DNA of 17,858 bases. Origin: Halovivax sp. GTDB taxonomy: Archaea; Halobacteriota; Halobacteria; Halobacteriales; Natrialbaceae. Where the stretch lies: positions 1 through 17,858 of the forward strand of contig SKPV01000217.1 in the NCBI GenBank assembly GCA_007119345.1, given 5' to 3'. Below are positions 1 through 5,592 of the stretch, piece by piece (the first letter of the stretch is position 1; the number at the start of each line of letters is the position of its first letter). The notes beneath the pieces were generated by a model that was not told the DNA's origin, searched no databases, and was given only the letters and a program-made list of their open reading frames with translations. Position numbers and translations under genes: made by a program.

Positions 1-623
1 TCACCGTGACGATCGGCCCTGAAGAGTGCGAACAGACGATCCGGCAGGCGCTCGCGAAGGGTGCCGACCGCGCGATCCGCGTCTGGGACGACGCCCTCGC
101 GGGCGTCGACCTGCTCGACGTCGGCGCGAAGACCGAGATCCTGCGCGCCGTCGTCGCGGACGAAGAGCCCGATCTCGTGCTGACGGGCGTCCAGTCCGGC
201 GACGACAGCTGGATGTCGACCGGCGTCTCGCTGGCCGAGGAGATCGGCTTCCAGTGGGCGGCCGTGGTCAACGACCTCGACCACGACATCGAGGACGGCG
301 TCGCCTCGGTTCGCCGCGAGCTCGAAGGCGGCGTCGAGGAGCTGACCGACGTGGATCTGCCGGCCGTGCTCACGATCCAGACCGGGATCAACGAGCCCCG
401 CTACGCCAGCCTGCGCGGGATCCGTCAGGCCCAGCGCAAGGAGCTCGACGTCGTGAGCCTCGGGGACGTCGGCGTCGATCCGTCGGCCGTCGAGGGCGAC
501 CTCGAGCTGACCGACATGTACGAACCCGAAGCCGAGAGCGAGGCCACCGTCTGGGAGGGAAGCGCCGAGGAGACCGCCGGCGAGCTGGCCGAACTGCTCC
601 GCGACAGGGGGGTGGTCGCATGA
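1..623 (+). CDS. fixA: Electron transfer flavoprotein beta subunit (5' partial)
   Basis: The small ETF subunit (EtfB/FixA) pairs with EtfA/FixB in the cytoplasm to carry electrons from flavin dehydrogenases toward the quinone pool. The frame is open from the first base, and about 205 residues are visible of a family length near 260, so roughly the first 55-60 residues lie outside the window. The GTG at base 6 is not a credible start because the conserved run TIGPEECEQTIRQALAKGAD begins right there and belongs to the interior of the protein. GVQSGDDSWMSTG and the later LTIQTGINEPRYASLRGI are typical of EtfB. The stop TGA at 621-623 overlaps an ATG (ATGA) that opens a 20-codon mini-ORF rather than fixB. 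fixB follows 55 bp downstream and supports the assignment. Whether this ETF is bifurcating cannot be judged without the N-terminus. Confidence 0.93.
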   Translation, partial: TVTIGPEECEQTIRQALAKGADRAIRVWDDALAGVDLLDVGAKTEILRAVVADEEPDLVLTGVQSGDDSWMSTGVSLAEEIGFQWAAVVNDLDHDIEDGVASVRRELEGGVEELTDVDLPAVLTIQTGINEPRYASLRGIRQAQRKELDVVSLGDVGVDPSAVEGDLELTDMYEPEAESEATVWEGSAEETAGELAELLRDRGVVA

Positions 624-686
624 GCGAACGGAGTGAGCTCCTGCGAGTACGCCAGCGCTTCGCTCTGGAGGTGGTCGCATGAGCGA
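611..686 (+). repeat. 17-bp direct repeats bounding a 59-bp insertion, with hairpin
   Basis: The sequence GGTGGTCGCATGAGCGA occurs at 611-627 and again at 670-686, an offset of 59 bp, so the fixA-end/fixB-start junction is duplicated. Between the copies is a hairpin: arm TCGCATGAGC (616-625), 11-nt loop GAACGGAGTGA (626-636), arm GCTCCTGCGA (637-646), with nine pairs and one T-C mismatch. A second weaker structure surrounds GCGCTTCGCTC (653-663). The loop matches the hairpins found after fixB and after the radical SAM gene. Confidence 0.75.
620..682 (+). CDS. 20-codon mini-ORF linking fixA and fixB (possible coupling peptide)
   Basis: An ATG overlaps the fixA stop as ATGA at 620-623. It opens a 20-residue frame (MSERSELLRVRQRFALEVVA) whose TGA at 680-682 overlaps the fixB ATG as a second ATGA. 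The frame was created by a 59-bp insertion bounded by 17-bp direct repeats (611-627 and 670-686). A GGAGGTG Shine-Dalgarno-like site (667-673), near the end of this frame, lies 5 nt before the fixB ATG. The peptide resembles no family I know. It may only keep ribosomes moving from fixA to fixB, or may be a by-product of the insertion. Confidence 0.25.
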   Translation: MSERSELLRVRQRFALEVVA

Positions 687-1635
687 CATTCTCGCGATCG
701 CCGACCACCGCCGCGGCGAGCTGCGCGACGTCAGCTACGAGCTCGCGACCGCCGGCCGGCAGCTCGCCGACGCAACGGGCGGCGAGCTCCACCTCGCGGT
801 TATCAGCGGACGCGTCGACGAGTTCGCCGACAAGCTGAACCGGGAGGGCGTCGACGCCGTCCACACCGTCGACCACGGCGAGGAGTTCAACCACGACGTC
901 TACACCCAAGCGATCGGTCAGCTCTACGAGGCGCTGAATCCGCGGTACGTACTGGCGCCGAACAGCGTCAACGGGCTCGACTACGCGCCCGCGGTCGCGG
1001 CCCGGCTCGACCTGCCGATCGTCACCGACACCGTCGACCTCGAACTCGACGGCGAGCGGCTGATCGCCACCCGCGAGATGTACGGCGGGAAGGTCGAGAC
1101 GACGAACGAGCTCGACGCCGGCGCCGCCCTGGCGACGATCCGCGAGGGCGAGTGGCCCGCCGCCGAGGGGTCCGGCGACGCGACGATCGAGGCCGCCGAC
1201 GTCGAGATCGACGAGGGCGCGGTCGGTTCGACGGTCACCGGCTTCGAGGAGGTCGCCGGCGGCGACGTCGACATCACCGAGGCCGACCTGCTCGTCTCGA
1301 TCGGCCGCGGGATCGAAGAGGAGGAGAACCTCGACCTCGTCCGCGAGCTCGCCGACGCGCTCGGCGCGACGCTCTCGTCGTCGCGACCGATCGTCGACGC
1401 CGGCTGGCTCCCGGCGAACCGACAGGTCGGCCAGTCGGGGAAGGTCGTCACGCCCGACGTCTACGTCGCGATCGGCATCTCCGGCGCCGTTCAGCACGTC
1501 GCCGGCATGAAGGGCGCCGACACGATCGTCGCGATCAACACCGACCCGAACGCGCCGATCATGGACATCGCCGACTACGCGATCGTCGACGACCTGTTCG
1601 ACGTCGTGCCGGCGCTGATCGAGGAGTTCGCCTGA
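679..1635 (+). CDS. fixB: Electron transfer flavoprotein alpha subunit
   Basis: The large ETF subunit (EtfA/FixB) binds the electron-carrying FAD in its C-terminal domain and forms a heterodimer with FixA. The protein has 318 residues, normal for the family. Residues 1 to about 195 form the N-terminal domain. From about 202 the FAD-binding domain is clear: LLVSIGRGI, SSSRPIVDAGWLPANRQVGQ, GKVVTPDVYVAIGISGAVQH and MKGADTIVAINTDPNAPI, ending with DLFDVVPALIEEF. The ATG at 679 is chosen because MSDILAIADHRRGEL is the expected N-terminus and GGAGGTG lies 5 nt upstream. It is co-oriented with fixA and very probably co-transcribed, though the ancestral tight junction has been opened by a 59-bp insertion. 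No fixC or fixX follows. The next gene is an isoprenoid enzyme with its own promoter-like sequence. Confidence 0.95.
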   Translation: MSDILAIADHRRGELRDVSYELATAGRQLADATGGELHLAVISGRVDEFADKLNREGVDAVHTVDHGEEFNHDVYTQAIGQLYEALNPRYVLAPNSVNGLDYAPAVAARLDLPIVTDTVDLELDGERLIATREMYGGKVETTNELDAGAALATIREGEWPAAEGSGDATIEAADVEIDEGAVGSTVTGFEEVAGGDVDITEADLLVSIGRGIEEEENLDLVRELADALGATLSSSRPIVDAGWLPANRQVGQSGKVVTPDVYVAIGISGAVQHVAGMKGADTIVAINTDPNAPIMDIADYAIVDDLFDVVPALIEEFA

Positions 1636-1637
1636 GG

Positions 1638-1666
1638 CGAGATTCCTCGCTCCGCTCGGAATCTCG
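1638..1666 (+). repeat. Hairpin with 9-bp stem and 11-nt loop, copy 1 after fixB
   Basis: CGAGATTCC (1638-1646) and GGAATCTCG (1658-1666) are perfect complements around the loop TCGCTCCGCTC. It starts 2 nt after the fixB stop. Stem and loop lengths equal those of the hairpin at 1738-1766, while the stem sequence differs in a pairing-preserving way. It could act as a 3'-end stabiliser or terminator, though no T tract follows. Confidence 0.8.
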
Positions 1667-1727
1667 GAACGGCGAAGCCGTGAGCGCAGCGACCCGCGAG
1701 CTACGAGGGGGCTCCCCGGGGTCGCCG

Positions 1728-1741
1728 CTCGGGAACCCGAG
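1728..1741 (+). repeat. Short inverted repeat CTCGGG-AA-CCCGAG
   Basis: A perfect 6-bp inverted repeat with a 2-nt spacer ends inside the left arm of the following hairpin (1738-1766), so the two folds are mutually exclusive. That could be an RNA switch-like arrangement or simply chance in GC-rich sequence. Confidence 0.5.
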
Positions 1742-1766
1742 ACGCCTCACTTCGTTCGGCGTCTCG
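1738..1766 (+). repeat. Hairpin with 9-bp stem and 11-nt loop, copy 2 after fixB
   Basis: CGAGACGCC (1738-1746) and GGCGTCTCG (1758-1766) are perfect complements around the loop TCACTTCGTTC. Compared with the copy at 1638-1666, the outer CGAGA/TCTCG is kept, the inner stem has changed on both sides, and the loop fits TCRCTYCGYTC. Confidence 0.8.
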
Positions 1767-1777
1767 CTTCCGACACC

Positions 1778-1786
1778 TACTTTTCG
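1778..1786 (+). promoter_or_regulatory. TATA-like box of the polyprenyl synthase gene
   Basis: TACTTTTCG lies about 26 nt upstream of the ATG at 1808, the spacing expected for a leaderless haloarchaeal transcript. It separates this gene from the fixAB unit. Confidence 0.4.
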
Positions 1787-1807
1787 ACCCCCTCCTAACG
1801 GCCGTCA

Positions 1808-2650
1808 ATGGAGCTTCTCGACCGTCGGCAGGCGCTGATCGAGGACCGCCTCGAGGCGGTGGTCGCGGACCTCGAGCCGCCCGAGCTTCGGGAGGCGGTC
1901 GCGCACGCGACACTCTCCGGCGGCAAGCGGGTGCGGCCGACGGTGACGCTGCTCGCCTGCGAGACGGTCGGCGGCGAACCGGTCGACGCGGTCGATTTCG
2001 GGGTCGGCGTCGAACTCGTCCACGCAGCGTCGCTGGTCGTCGACGACATCATCGACCGGTCGGCGGTCAGGCGGGGCGTCGACAGCGCCTGGCTCGAGTA
2101 CGGTCACGGGCCGGCGATCGTGACGAGCGACGGGCTGCTCGGGGAGGCGTTCGCGCTGTTCTCGGCGGATCCGGAGGCGATGCGGACCGTTTCGGAAGCG
2201 ATGGTCGAGCTCGGAATCGGCGAAGCGACGGAGCTCGCCGACACGCCGACGACGGAGGCGGAGTACGCGACCCTCGCTCGCCGGAAGACGGGCGCGCTCT
2301 TTCGGGCCGCCGCGGAGCTGGGTGCGATCGCGGCCGACTCCGACGGCGTCACCGTCGAGGCCCTGGGGGAGTACGCCGAGCGGGTGGGCGTCGCGTTCCA
2401 GATCCGCGACGACGTCCTCGACGCGGTGGCCGATCCCGACACGCTCGGGAAGCCGACCGGCCACGACGCGGCGCTCGAGCGGCCGTCGCTCCTGCAGGTG
2501 ACCGACCTGACGCCCGCGGAGGCGAACCAGCGCGCTCACGATCAGGCCGACCGGGCCGTCGACGCCCTCGAACGGGTCGAAACCGTCGACGCCGACGCTC
2601 GATCGTACCTGCTCGAGCTGGCCGAGTTCGTCGTCGAGCGCGAGCGGTAG
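1808..2650 (+). CDS. Short-chain polyprenyl diphosphate synthase family protein
   Basis: This is a trans-prenyltransferase-fold enzyme (IspA/GGPP synthase family), expected to condense isopentenyl diphosphate with allylic diphosphates to make precursors for archaeal lipids or quinone tails. It has 280 residues, on the short side. Visible motifs are SGGKRVRP (37-44), the first aspartate-rich motif DDIID (79-83) followed by RSAVRRG, KTG (160-162), and the second motif FQIRDDVLDAVAD with D201 and D205. After LGKPTGHD the usual basic/Thr segment (K-S/T-T-x-P type) is replaced by AALERPSLL, so substrate binding or activity may differ from standard GGPP synthases. Both Mg-binding motifs are intact, which argues for an active enzyme or a recent paralogue. 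The start at 1808 is supported by a TATA-like box 26 nt upstream. Chain length cannot be assigned. Confidence 0.85.
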   Translation: MELLDRRQALIEDRLEAVVADLEPPELREAVAHATLSGGKRVRPTVTLLACETVGGEPVDAVDFGVGVELVHAASLVVDDIIDRSAVRRGVDSAWLEYGHGPAIVTSDGLLGEAFALFSADPEAMRTVSEAMVELGIGEATELADTPTTEAEYATLARRKTGALFRAAAELGAIAADSDGVTVEALGEYAERVGVAFQIRDDVLDAVADPDTLGKPTGHDAALERPSLLQVTDLTPAEANQRAHDQADRAVDALERVETVDADARSYLLELAEFVVERER

Positions 2651-2671
2651 GCCGGCCCCCTGGCGGCCGGT
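2651..2671 (+). terminator. Possible terminator hairpin after the polyprenyl synthase
   Basis: GCCGGCC (2651-2657) pairs with GGCCGGT (2665-2671, one G-T pair) directly after the stop codon, followed by the pyrimidine-rich CTCGTCTCTC. There is no clean T tract, so termination is only a suggestion. Confidence 0.35.
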
Positions 2672-2718
2672 CTCGTCTCTCGGGGGATACTCGTCGTCGC
2701 CGGTATCCGCTCCTGCGG

Positions 2719-2726
2719 GCTTATCG
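2719..2726 (+). promoter_or_regulatory. TATA-like box of the small protein gene
   Basis: GCTTATCG lies about 26 nt before the ATG at 2749. It is close to a 14-bp direct repeat, TCGTCGTCGCCGGT, at 2691-2704 and 2724-2737 (33 bp apart), which could be regulatory or accidental. Confidence 0.3.
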
Positions 2727-2748
2727 TCGTCGCCGGTGTGGTTCACCT

Positions 2749-3030
2749 ATGCCCGCACGAGACGAAGCGGTGCGCGTCTGGCTCGTCGAACGGACGTACT
2801 CGGACGACGAGCAGAACCTGATCATCCTCACCTACGCGACGAGGGACGGGGAGCGGTACTATCGCAAGGAGCGGGCGCTGACCTCGTTCACCGACGCCCG
2901 GGAGACGACGGCGGCGGTCGACGTCGAACCGGGGAACCTGGGCGACGTTGCGGACGCGGACGAGCGGGAGGCCTACGCGTTCGAGGCCGAACGGATGGCG
3001 TCGGTTCACGGTCCGGACGACGTGATCTGA
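2749..3030 (+). CDS. Small acidic protein of unknown function
   Basis: This is a 93-residue acidic protein (MPARDEAVRVWLVERTYSDD at the start). I do not recognise a named domain. The first half reads as a beta-rich segment (AVRVWLVERTY, NLIILTYATRDGERYYRKER), and the second half (FTDARETTAAVDVEPGNLGD, then an acidic helix ADEREAYAFEAERM) looks helical. There is no signal peptide, membrane segment or cysteine, so it should be cytoplasmic. The coding look is good: haloarchaeal acidic composition and a leaderless-type start with a TATA-like box about 26 nt upstream. It converges on the DUF373 gene, separated by 68 bp. Its role is unknown. Confidence 0.7.
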   Translation: MPARDEAVRVWLVERTYSDDEQNLIILTYATRDGERYYRKERALTSFTDARETTAAVDVEPGNLGDVADADEREAYAFEAERMASVHGPDDVI

Positions 3031-3098
3031 CCCGGTCGGCACCGCTCCGGAGGGGTCCCCATTCGGGGCGCCGGTTCGGGCGATTGTCGTCGCGGCGG

Positions 3099-4211
3099 CT
3101 AATCGCCGACTTCGGCCCGGCCGACGTCCTCCTCGCCGCCCGCCAGTCGCGACTCCGCGACGGCGAAGGTGAGCGTGCTCACGATCCCCAGCAGCGTCCC
3201 GGCGGTCAGCGCGGACGCGAGGTAGGCGATCGAGACCTCGACCACGAAGAAGGCGCTCACGGCGTGCAGGACGATCGCCATCGCGACCACGTAGAACGGT
3301 GCGTTGAGGTAGCGCCATTCGAGCGTCCCGGCGATGTACTCGTCGGTGATCTGGCCGAGGCTGGTGGTGATCCCGGCGGCGGCGAACCACTGCACCGACC
3401 CGTAGACGAATGCGGCGCCGGCCAGCAGCGGGCCCACGGCCTCCTCGCCGCCGGGCTCGAGGCCCTCGACGGCGTTCAGGCCGCTGACGGCGCCGAGGAT
3501 CAGGAGGGCGATGGCGACGACGTAGGCGAGCAGCGTCATTCGACCGGCGTACAGCGAGCGCTGGAGGCGACCGGCCGCCGCGTCGAGGTGCGCCCCGAGG
3601 CCGAGTCCGCGCGAGATGAGGTAGAGCCCGAGTAGCGCCGAGGTCGCGCCGAGGACGATCCCCGGATAGTCGAGCAGCGTTCCCACGAGCGCGAGGGGAT
3701 AGATCAACAGCAAGATCCCGAGCGGGATGAGGATGGTGCCGCGGGTCTCGGGGTCGGCCAGCACCTGCTTGATCGTGTAGTACATCGACTCGAGGTTCTG
3801 GGCTTGGCGGACGACGACGCGCCTGACGCCGTCGACCGGCACCCGGGTCCGGATCACCGGGAGGACGGATTCGTCCTGGGCGCCGTCGGTCACCACGAGC
3901 GCCGTGACGTCCTCGCTCGTCGAGATGCTCGCGAGCACCTCGTCGACCTCGTCGCCGACCTCGCGGTTGGCGCTCACCTCGCCCTCCTCGTTGCCGGTGA
4001 CGACCGCGACCTCGACGCTCTCGCCCCGGCCGGCCAGCTCGTCGTAGACGTGCAGACCCTTGAAGATCACGTTGAGGTCGGAGTCCTCCGGGTCGGCCGT
4101 CGCCAGCGCGACGGCGGCCTCCTCGACCGGCTCCCGGCCGATGACCGGCGTCGAAAAGCCGGTCTTGCGGCCGAGGTCGTCGTCGAGGTCGACGCAGAGG
4201 ACCAGCAACAT
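3099..4211 (-). CDS. DUF373 family multi-pass membrane protein
   Basis: This 370-residue protein has an N-terminal soluble domain (1 to about 155) beginning MLLVLCVDLDDDLGRKTGF, which is characteristic of archaeal DUF373 proteins. It is followed by about six membrane segments, near residues 159-180, 183-200, 226-245, 259-280, 305-325 and 327-351, and a short acidic tail. The soluble domain has repeated beta-alpha elements (VEVAVVTGN, DVTALVVTDGAQDESVLPVI, VRRVVVRQ), suggesting a Rossmann-like fold. The biochemical function of the family is not known to me. The ATG at 4209-4211 is chosen because MLLVLCVDLD starts on the first strand of the fold. An AAATAC-like box lies about 30 nt upstream on the minus strand. 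It stands alone, converging with the small protein gene and divergent from the radical SAM gene. Confidence 0.85.
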   Translation of the reverse strand: MLLVLCVDLDDDLGRKTGFSTPVIGREPVEEAAVALATADPEDSDLNVIFKGLHVYDELAGRGESVEVAVVTGNEEGEVSANREVGDEVDEVLASISTSEDVTALVVTDGAQDESVLPVIRTRVPVDGVRRVVVRQAQNLESMYYTIKQVLADPETRGTILIPLGILLLIYPLALVGTLLDYPGIVLGATSALLGLYLISRGLGLGAHLDAAAGRLQRSLYAGRMTLLAYVVAIALLILGAVSGLNAVEGLEPGGEEAVGPLLAGAAFVYGSVQWFAAAGITTSLGQITDEYIAGTLEWRYLNAPFYVVAMAIVLHAVSAFFVVEVSIAYLASALTAGTLLGIVSTLTFAVAESRLAGGEEDVGRAEVGD

Positions 4212-4357
4212 CTGCCGGAGCTAAGTCGGCCGGGTATTTCCGTCTTCTGGGGGAGAACGAATCGGTCGACGGAACGCCGTCCCCGTCCGTCGATCGCGAC
4301 TCGAGGTCCACGGCGCGGGCCCGGGAGATTCTCGACGGCAGGCCCGATCGGATTCGG

Positions 4358-4368
4358 TCGGTTTTTCC
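4358..4368 (+). promoter_or_regulatory. TATA-like box of the radical SAM gene
   Basis: TCGGTTTTTCC lies about 30 nt upstream of the ATG at 4396. This spacing selects 4396 over the in-frame GTG at 4375, which would fall only about 10 nt after the box. Confidence 0.45.
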
Positions 4369-4395
4369 CCGTCCGTGCCCAACCACGGCCACCGA

Positions 4396-5391
4396 ATGAT
4401 CTCGAAGGGCTGTGAGCAGTGCGCCAAGGGCGGCAAGATGGTGCTGTTCGTCTACGGCTACTGCGACCAGCGCGACTGCTTTTACTGCCCGCTCGGCGAG
4501 ACTCGCAAGAACGTCACCGACGTCTACGCCAACGAGCGGCTGGTCGAGGACGACGAAGACGTCCTCGCCGAAGCCCGCCGGATGGACGCCCTCGGCACCT
4601 CGATCACCGGCGGCGAGCCCCAGGAAGCCCTCGAGCGAACCTGTCGCTACCTCTCGCTGTTGAAAGACGAGTTCGGCGAGGACCACCACACCCACCTCTA
4701 CACCGGCATCACCGGCGGTCGCGAGAACATGCGACGGCTCGCCGAGGCCGGCCTCGACGAGATCCGCTTTCACCCGCCGCTCGAACTGTGGGGCGACCTC
4801 CACGGCACCGAGTGGGAGGAGATCCTCCACGTCGCCCGCGAGGAGGGGCTGACCCCCGCCTTCGAGATCCCCGGCATCCGCCCGGAGCCGGAGTTCCTCG
4901 AGTTCCTCGACGAGGGCGCCGCCGACTTCTGCAACGTCAACGAGTTCGAGATGAGCCACGGCAACTTCCGGCGAATGCAGGAGAAGGGCTACGAACTCAA
5001 GGAGGGCCACATGAGCGCCGTCGAGAACGATCGCGACGAACTGCTCGACGTGATGGGCGACCACCCGAAGGTCTACTTTTGCACCTCGGTGTTCAAGGAC
5101 GCCGCCCAGCACCGCCGCCGGCTCAAACGGATGGCCCGCCAGATCCGCCGCGAGTTCGACGACGTCACCGACGACGGCACCCTCGTCTACGGCAAGACCC
5201 GCGCCGATCCCGATCGATTCGCCGAGCTCGGCGTCCCCGAGGAGTTCTACACCGTCAAGTCGGACCACGTCGAGGTCGCCTGGTGGCTGCTCGAGGAGAT
5301 GATCGAGGAGGGTGATCTCGCGGACGGCGAGATCGTCGAGCAGTACCCGACCTACGACGGGCAGGTCGTCGAGCGGACGCCGCTAGCCTAG
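4396..5391 (+). CDS. Radical SAM protein with Cx4Cx2C cluster motif
   Basis: This 331-residue protein is a predicted radical SAM enzyme of unknown substrate. Near the N-terminus is a CEQC pair (C6, C9), then VYGYCDQRDCFYCPLGETRK with C23, C28 and C31. The spacing is C-x4-C-x2-C instead of the canonical C-x3-C-x2-C. GGEP at 72-75 is the usual SAM-binding motif, and the following segments (HLYTGITGGRENMRRLAEAG, LDEIRFHPP, TPAFEIPGI, VYFCTSVFKDAAQHRRRLKR) fit the partial TIM barrel. The start is set at ATG 4396 from the TATA-like box near 4358-4368 and from MISKGCEQCAKGGKM, a plausible conserved N-terminus. The last 54 bp of coding sequence are repeated exactly at 5495-5548. It is divergent from the DUF373 gene. 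No partner gene suggests the reaction. Confidence 0.88.
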   Translation: MISKGCEQCAKGGKMVLFVYGYCDQRDCFYCPLGETRKNVTDVYANERLVEDDEDVLAEARRMDALGTSITGGEPQEALERTCRYLSLLKDEFGEDHHTHLYTGITGGRENMRRLAEAGLDEIRFHPPLELWGDLHGTEWEEILHVAREEGLTPAFEIPGIRPEPEFLEFLDEGAADFCNVNEFEMSHGNFRRMQEKGYELKEGHMSAVENDRDELLDVMGDHPKVYFCTSVFKDAAQHRRRLKRMARQIRREFDDVTDDGTLVYGKTRADPDRFAELGVPEEFYTVKSDHVEVAWWLLEEMIEEGDLADGEIVEQYPTYDGQVVERTPLA

Positions 5392-5393
5392 CC

Positions 5394-5426
5394 CCGCGAG
5401 CGAACGTGGTGAGCGAGCGGCTTTTT
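5394..5426 (+). terminator. Hairpin with tandem G-A mismatch followed by T5 tract
   Basis: Arm CCGCGAGC (5394-5401), loop GAACGTGGTGA (5402-5412) and arm GCGAGCGG (5413-5420) form CCGC/GCGG and GC/GC pairs with a central GA/GA tandem mismatch. The hairpin is followed at once by CTTTTT, and another T5 lies at 5435-5439. The position just past the radical SAM stop suits transcription termination for that gene. Confidence 0.6.
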
Positions 5427-5446
5427 GGTGGAGATTTTTGCGCGAG

Positions 5447-5473
5447 CGGTGAGGGAGCGAAGCGACCGAACCG
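5447..5473 (-). repeat. Second tandem G-A hairpin, with T tract on the minus strand
   Basis: Arm CGGTGAGG (5447-5454), loop GAGCGAAGCGA (5455-5465) and arm CCGAACCG (5466-5473) repeat the architecture of 5394-5420: four pairs, GA/GA tandem, two pairs, 11-nt loop, with a different stem sequence. AAAAA at 5480-5484 is a T5 on the minus strand, positioned downstream of the methyltransferase gene that ends at 5593. Confidence 0.55.
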
Positions 5474-5592
5474 GAGCGGAAAAAGGTCCGCGCAGATCGT
5501 CGAGCAGTACCCGACCTACGACGGGCAGGTCGTCGAGCGGACGCCGCTGGCTTGATCAGGGCGCAACCGCTTCCGGACGGCGCCGAGCGGCC

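Larger units (their letters stand above)
5331..5548 (+). repeat. 54-bp exact direct repeat of the radical SAM gene end
   Basis: Bases 5331-5384 recur without change at 5495-5548 (offset 164). The second copy again reads IVEQYPTYDGQVVERTPLA and a stop (TGA at 5553-5555 instead of TAG). Just past the exact repeat the copies differ by A/G and C/T. The second copy is an orphan gene end: the offset is not a multiple of three and stops intervene. The 110 bp between the copies holds two hairpins and several five-base T or A tracts. Confidence 0.92.

Noticed and set aside
4375..4395. Upstream GTG start for the radical SAM gene.
   Set aside because: It would lie about 10 nt from the TATA-like box, too close for transcription to include it, and adds MPNHGHR with no expected match.
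2743..5268. An 841-codon open frame on the minus strand crossing the DUF373 and radical SAM genes.
   Set aside because: It crosses the promoters and coding regions of two well-supported genes in other frames and has the Arg/Gly-rich look of a GC-driven shadow frame.
5495..5555. A second small gene encoding IVEQYPTYDGQVVERTPLA.
   Set aside because: It has no start codon or promoter of its own and is an exact duplicate of the preceding gene end, so it is a fragment.
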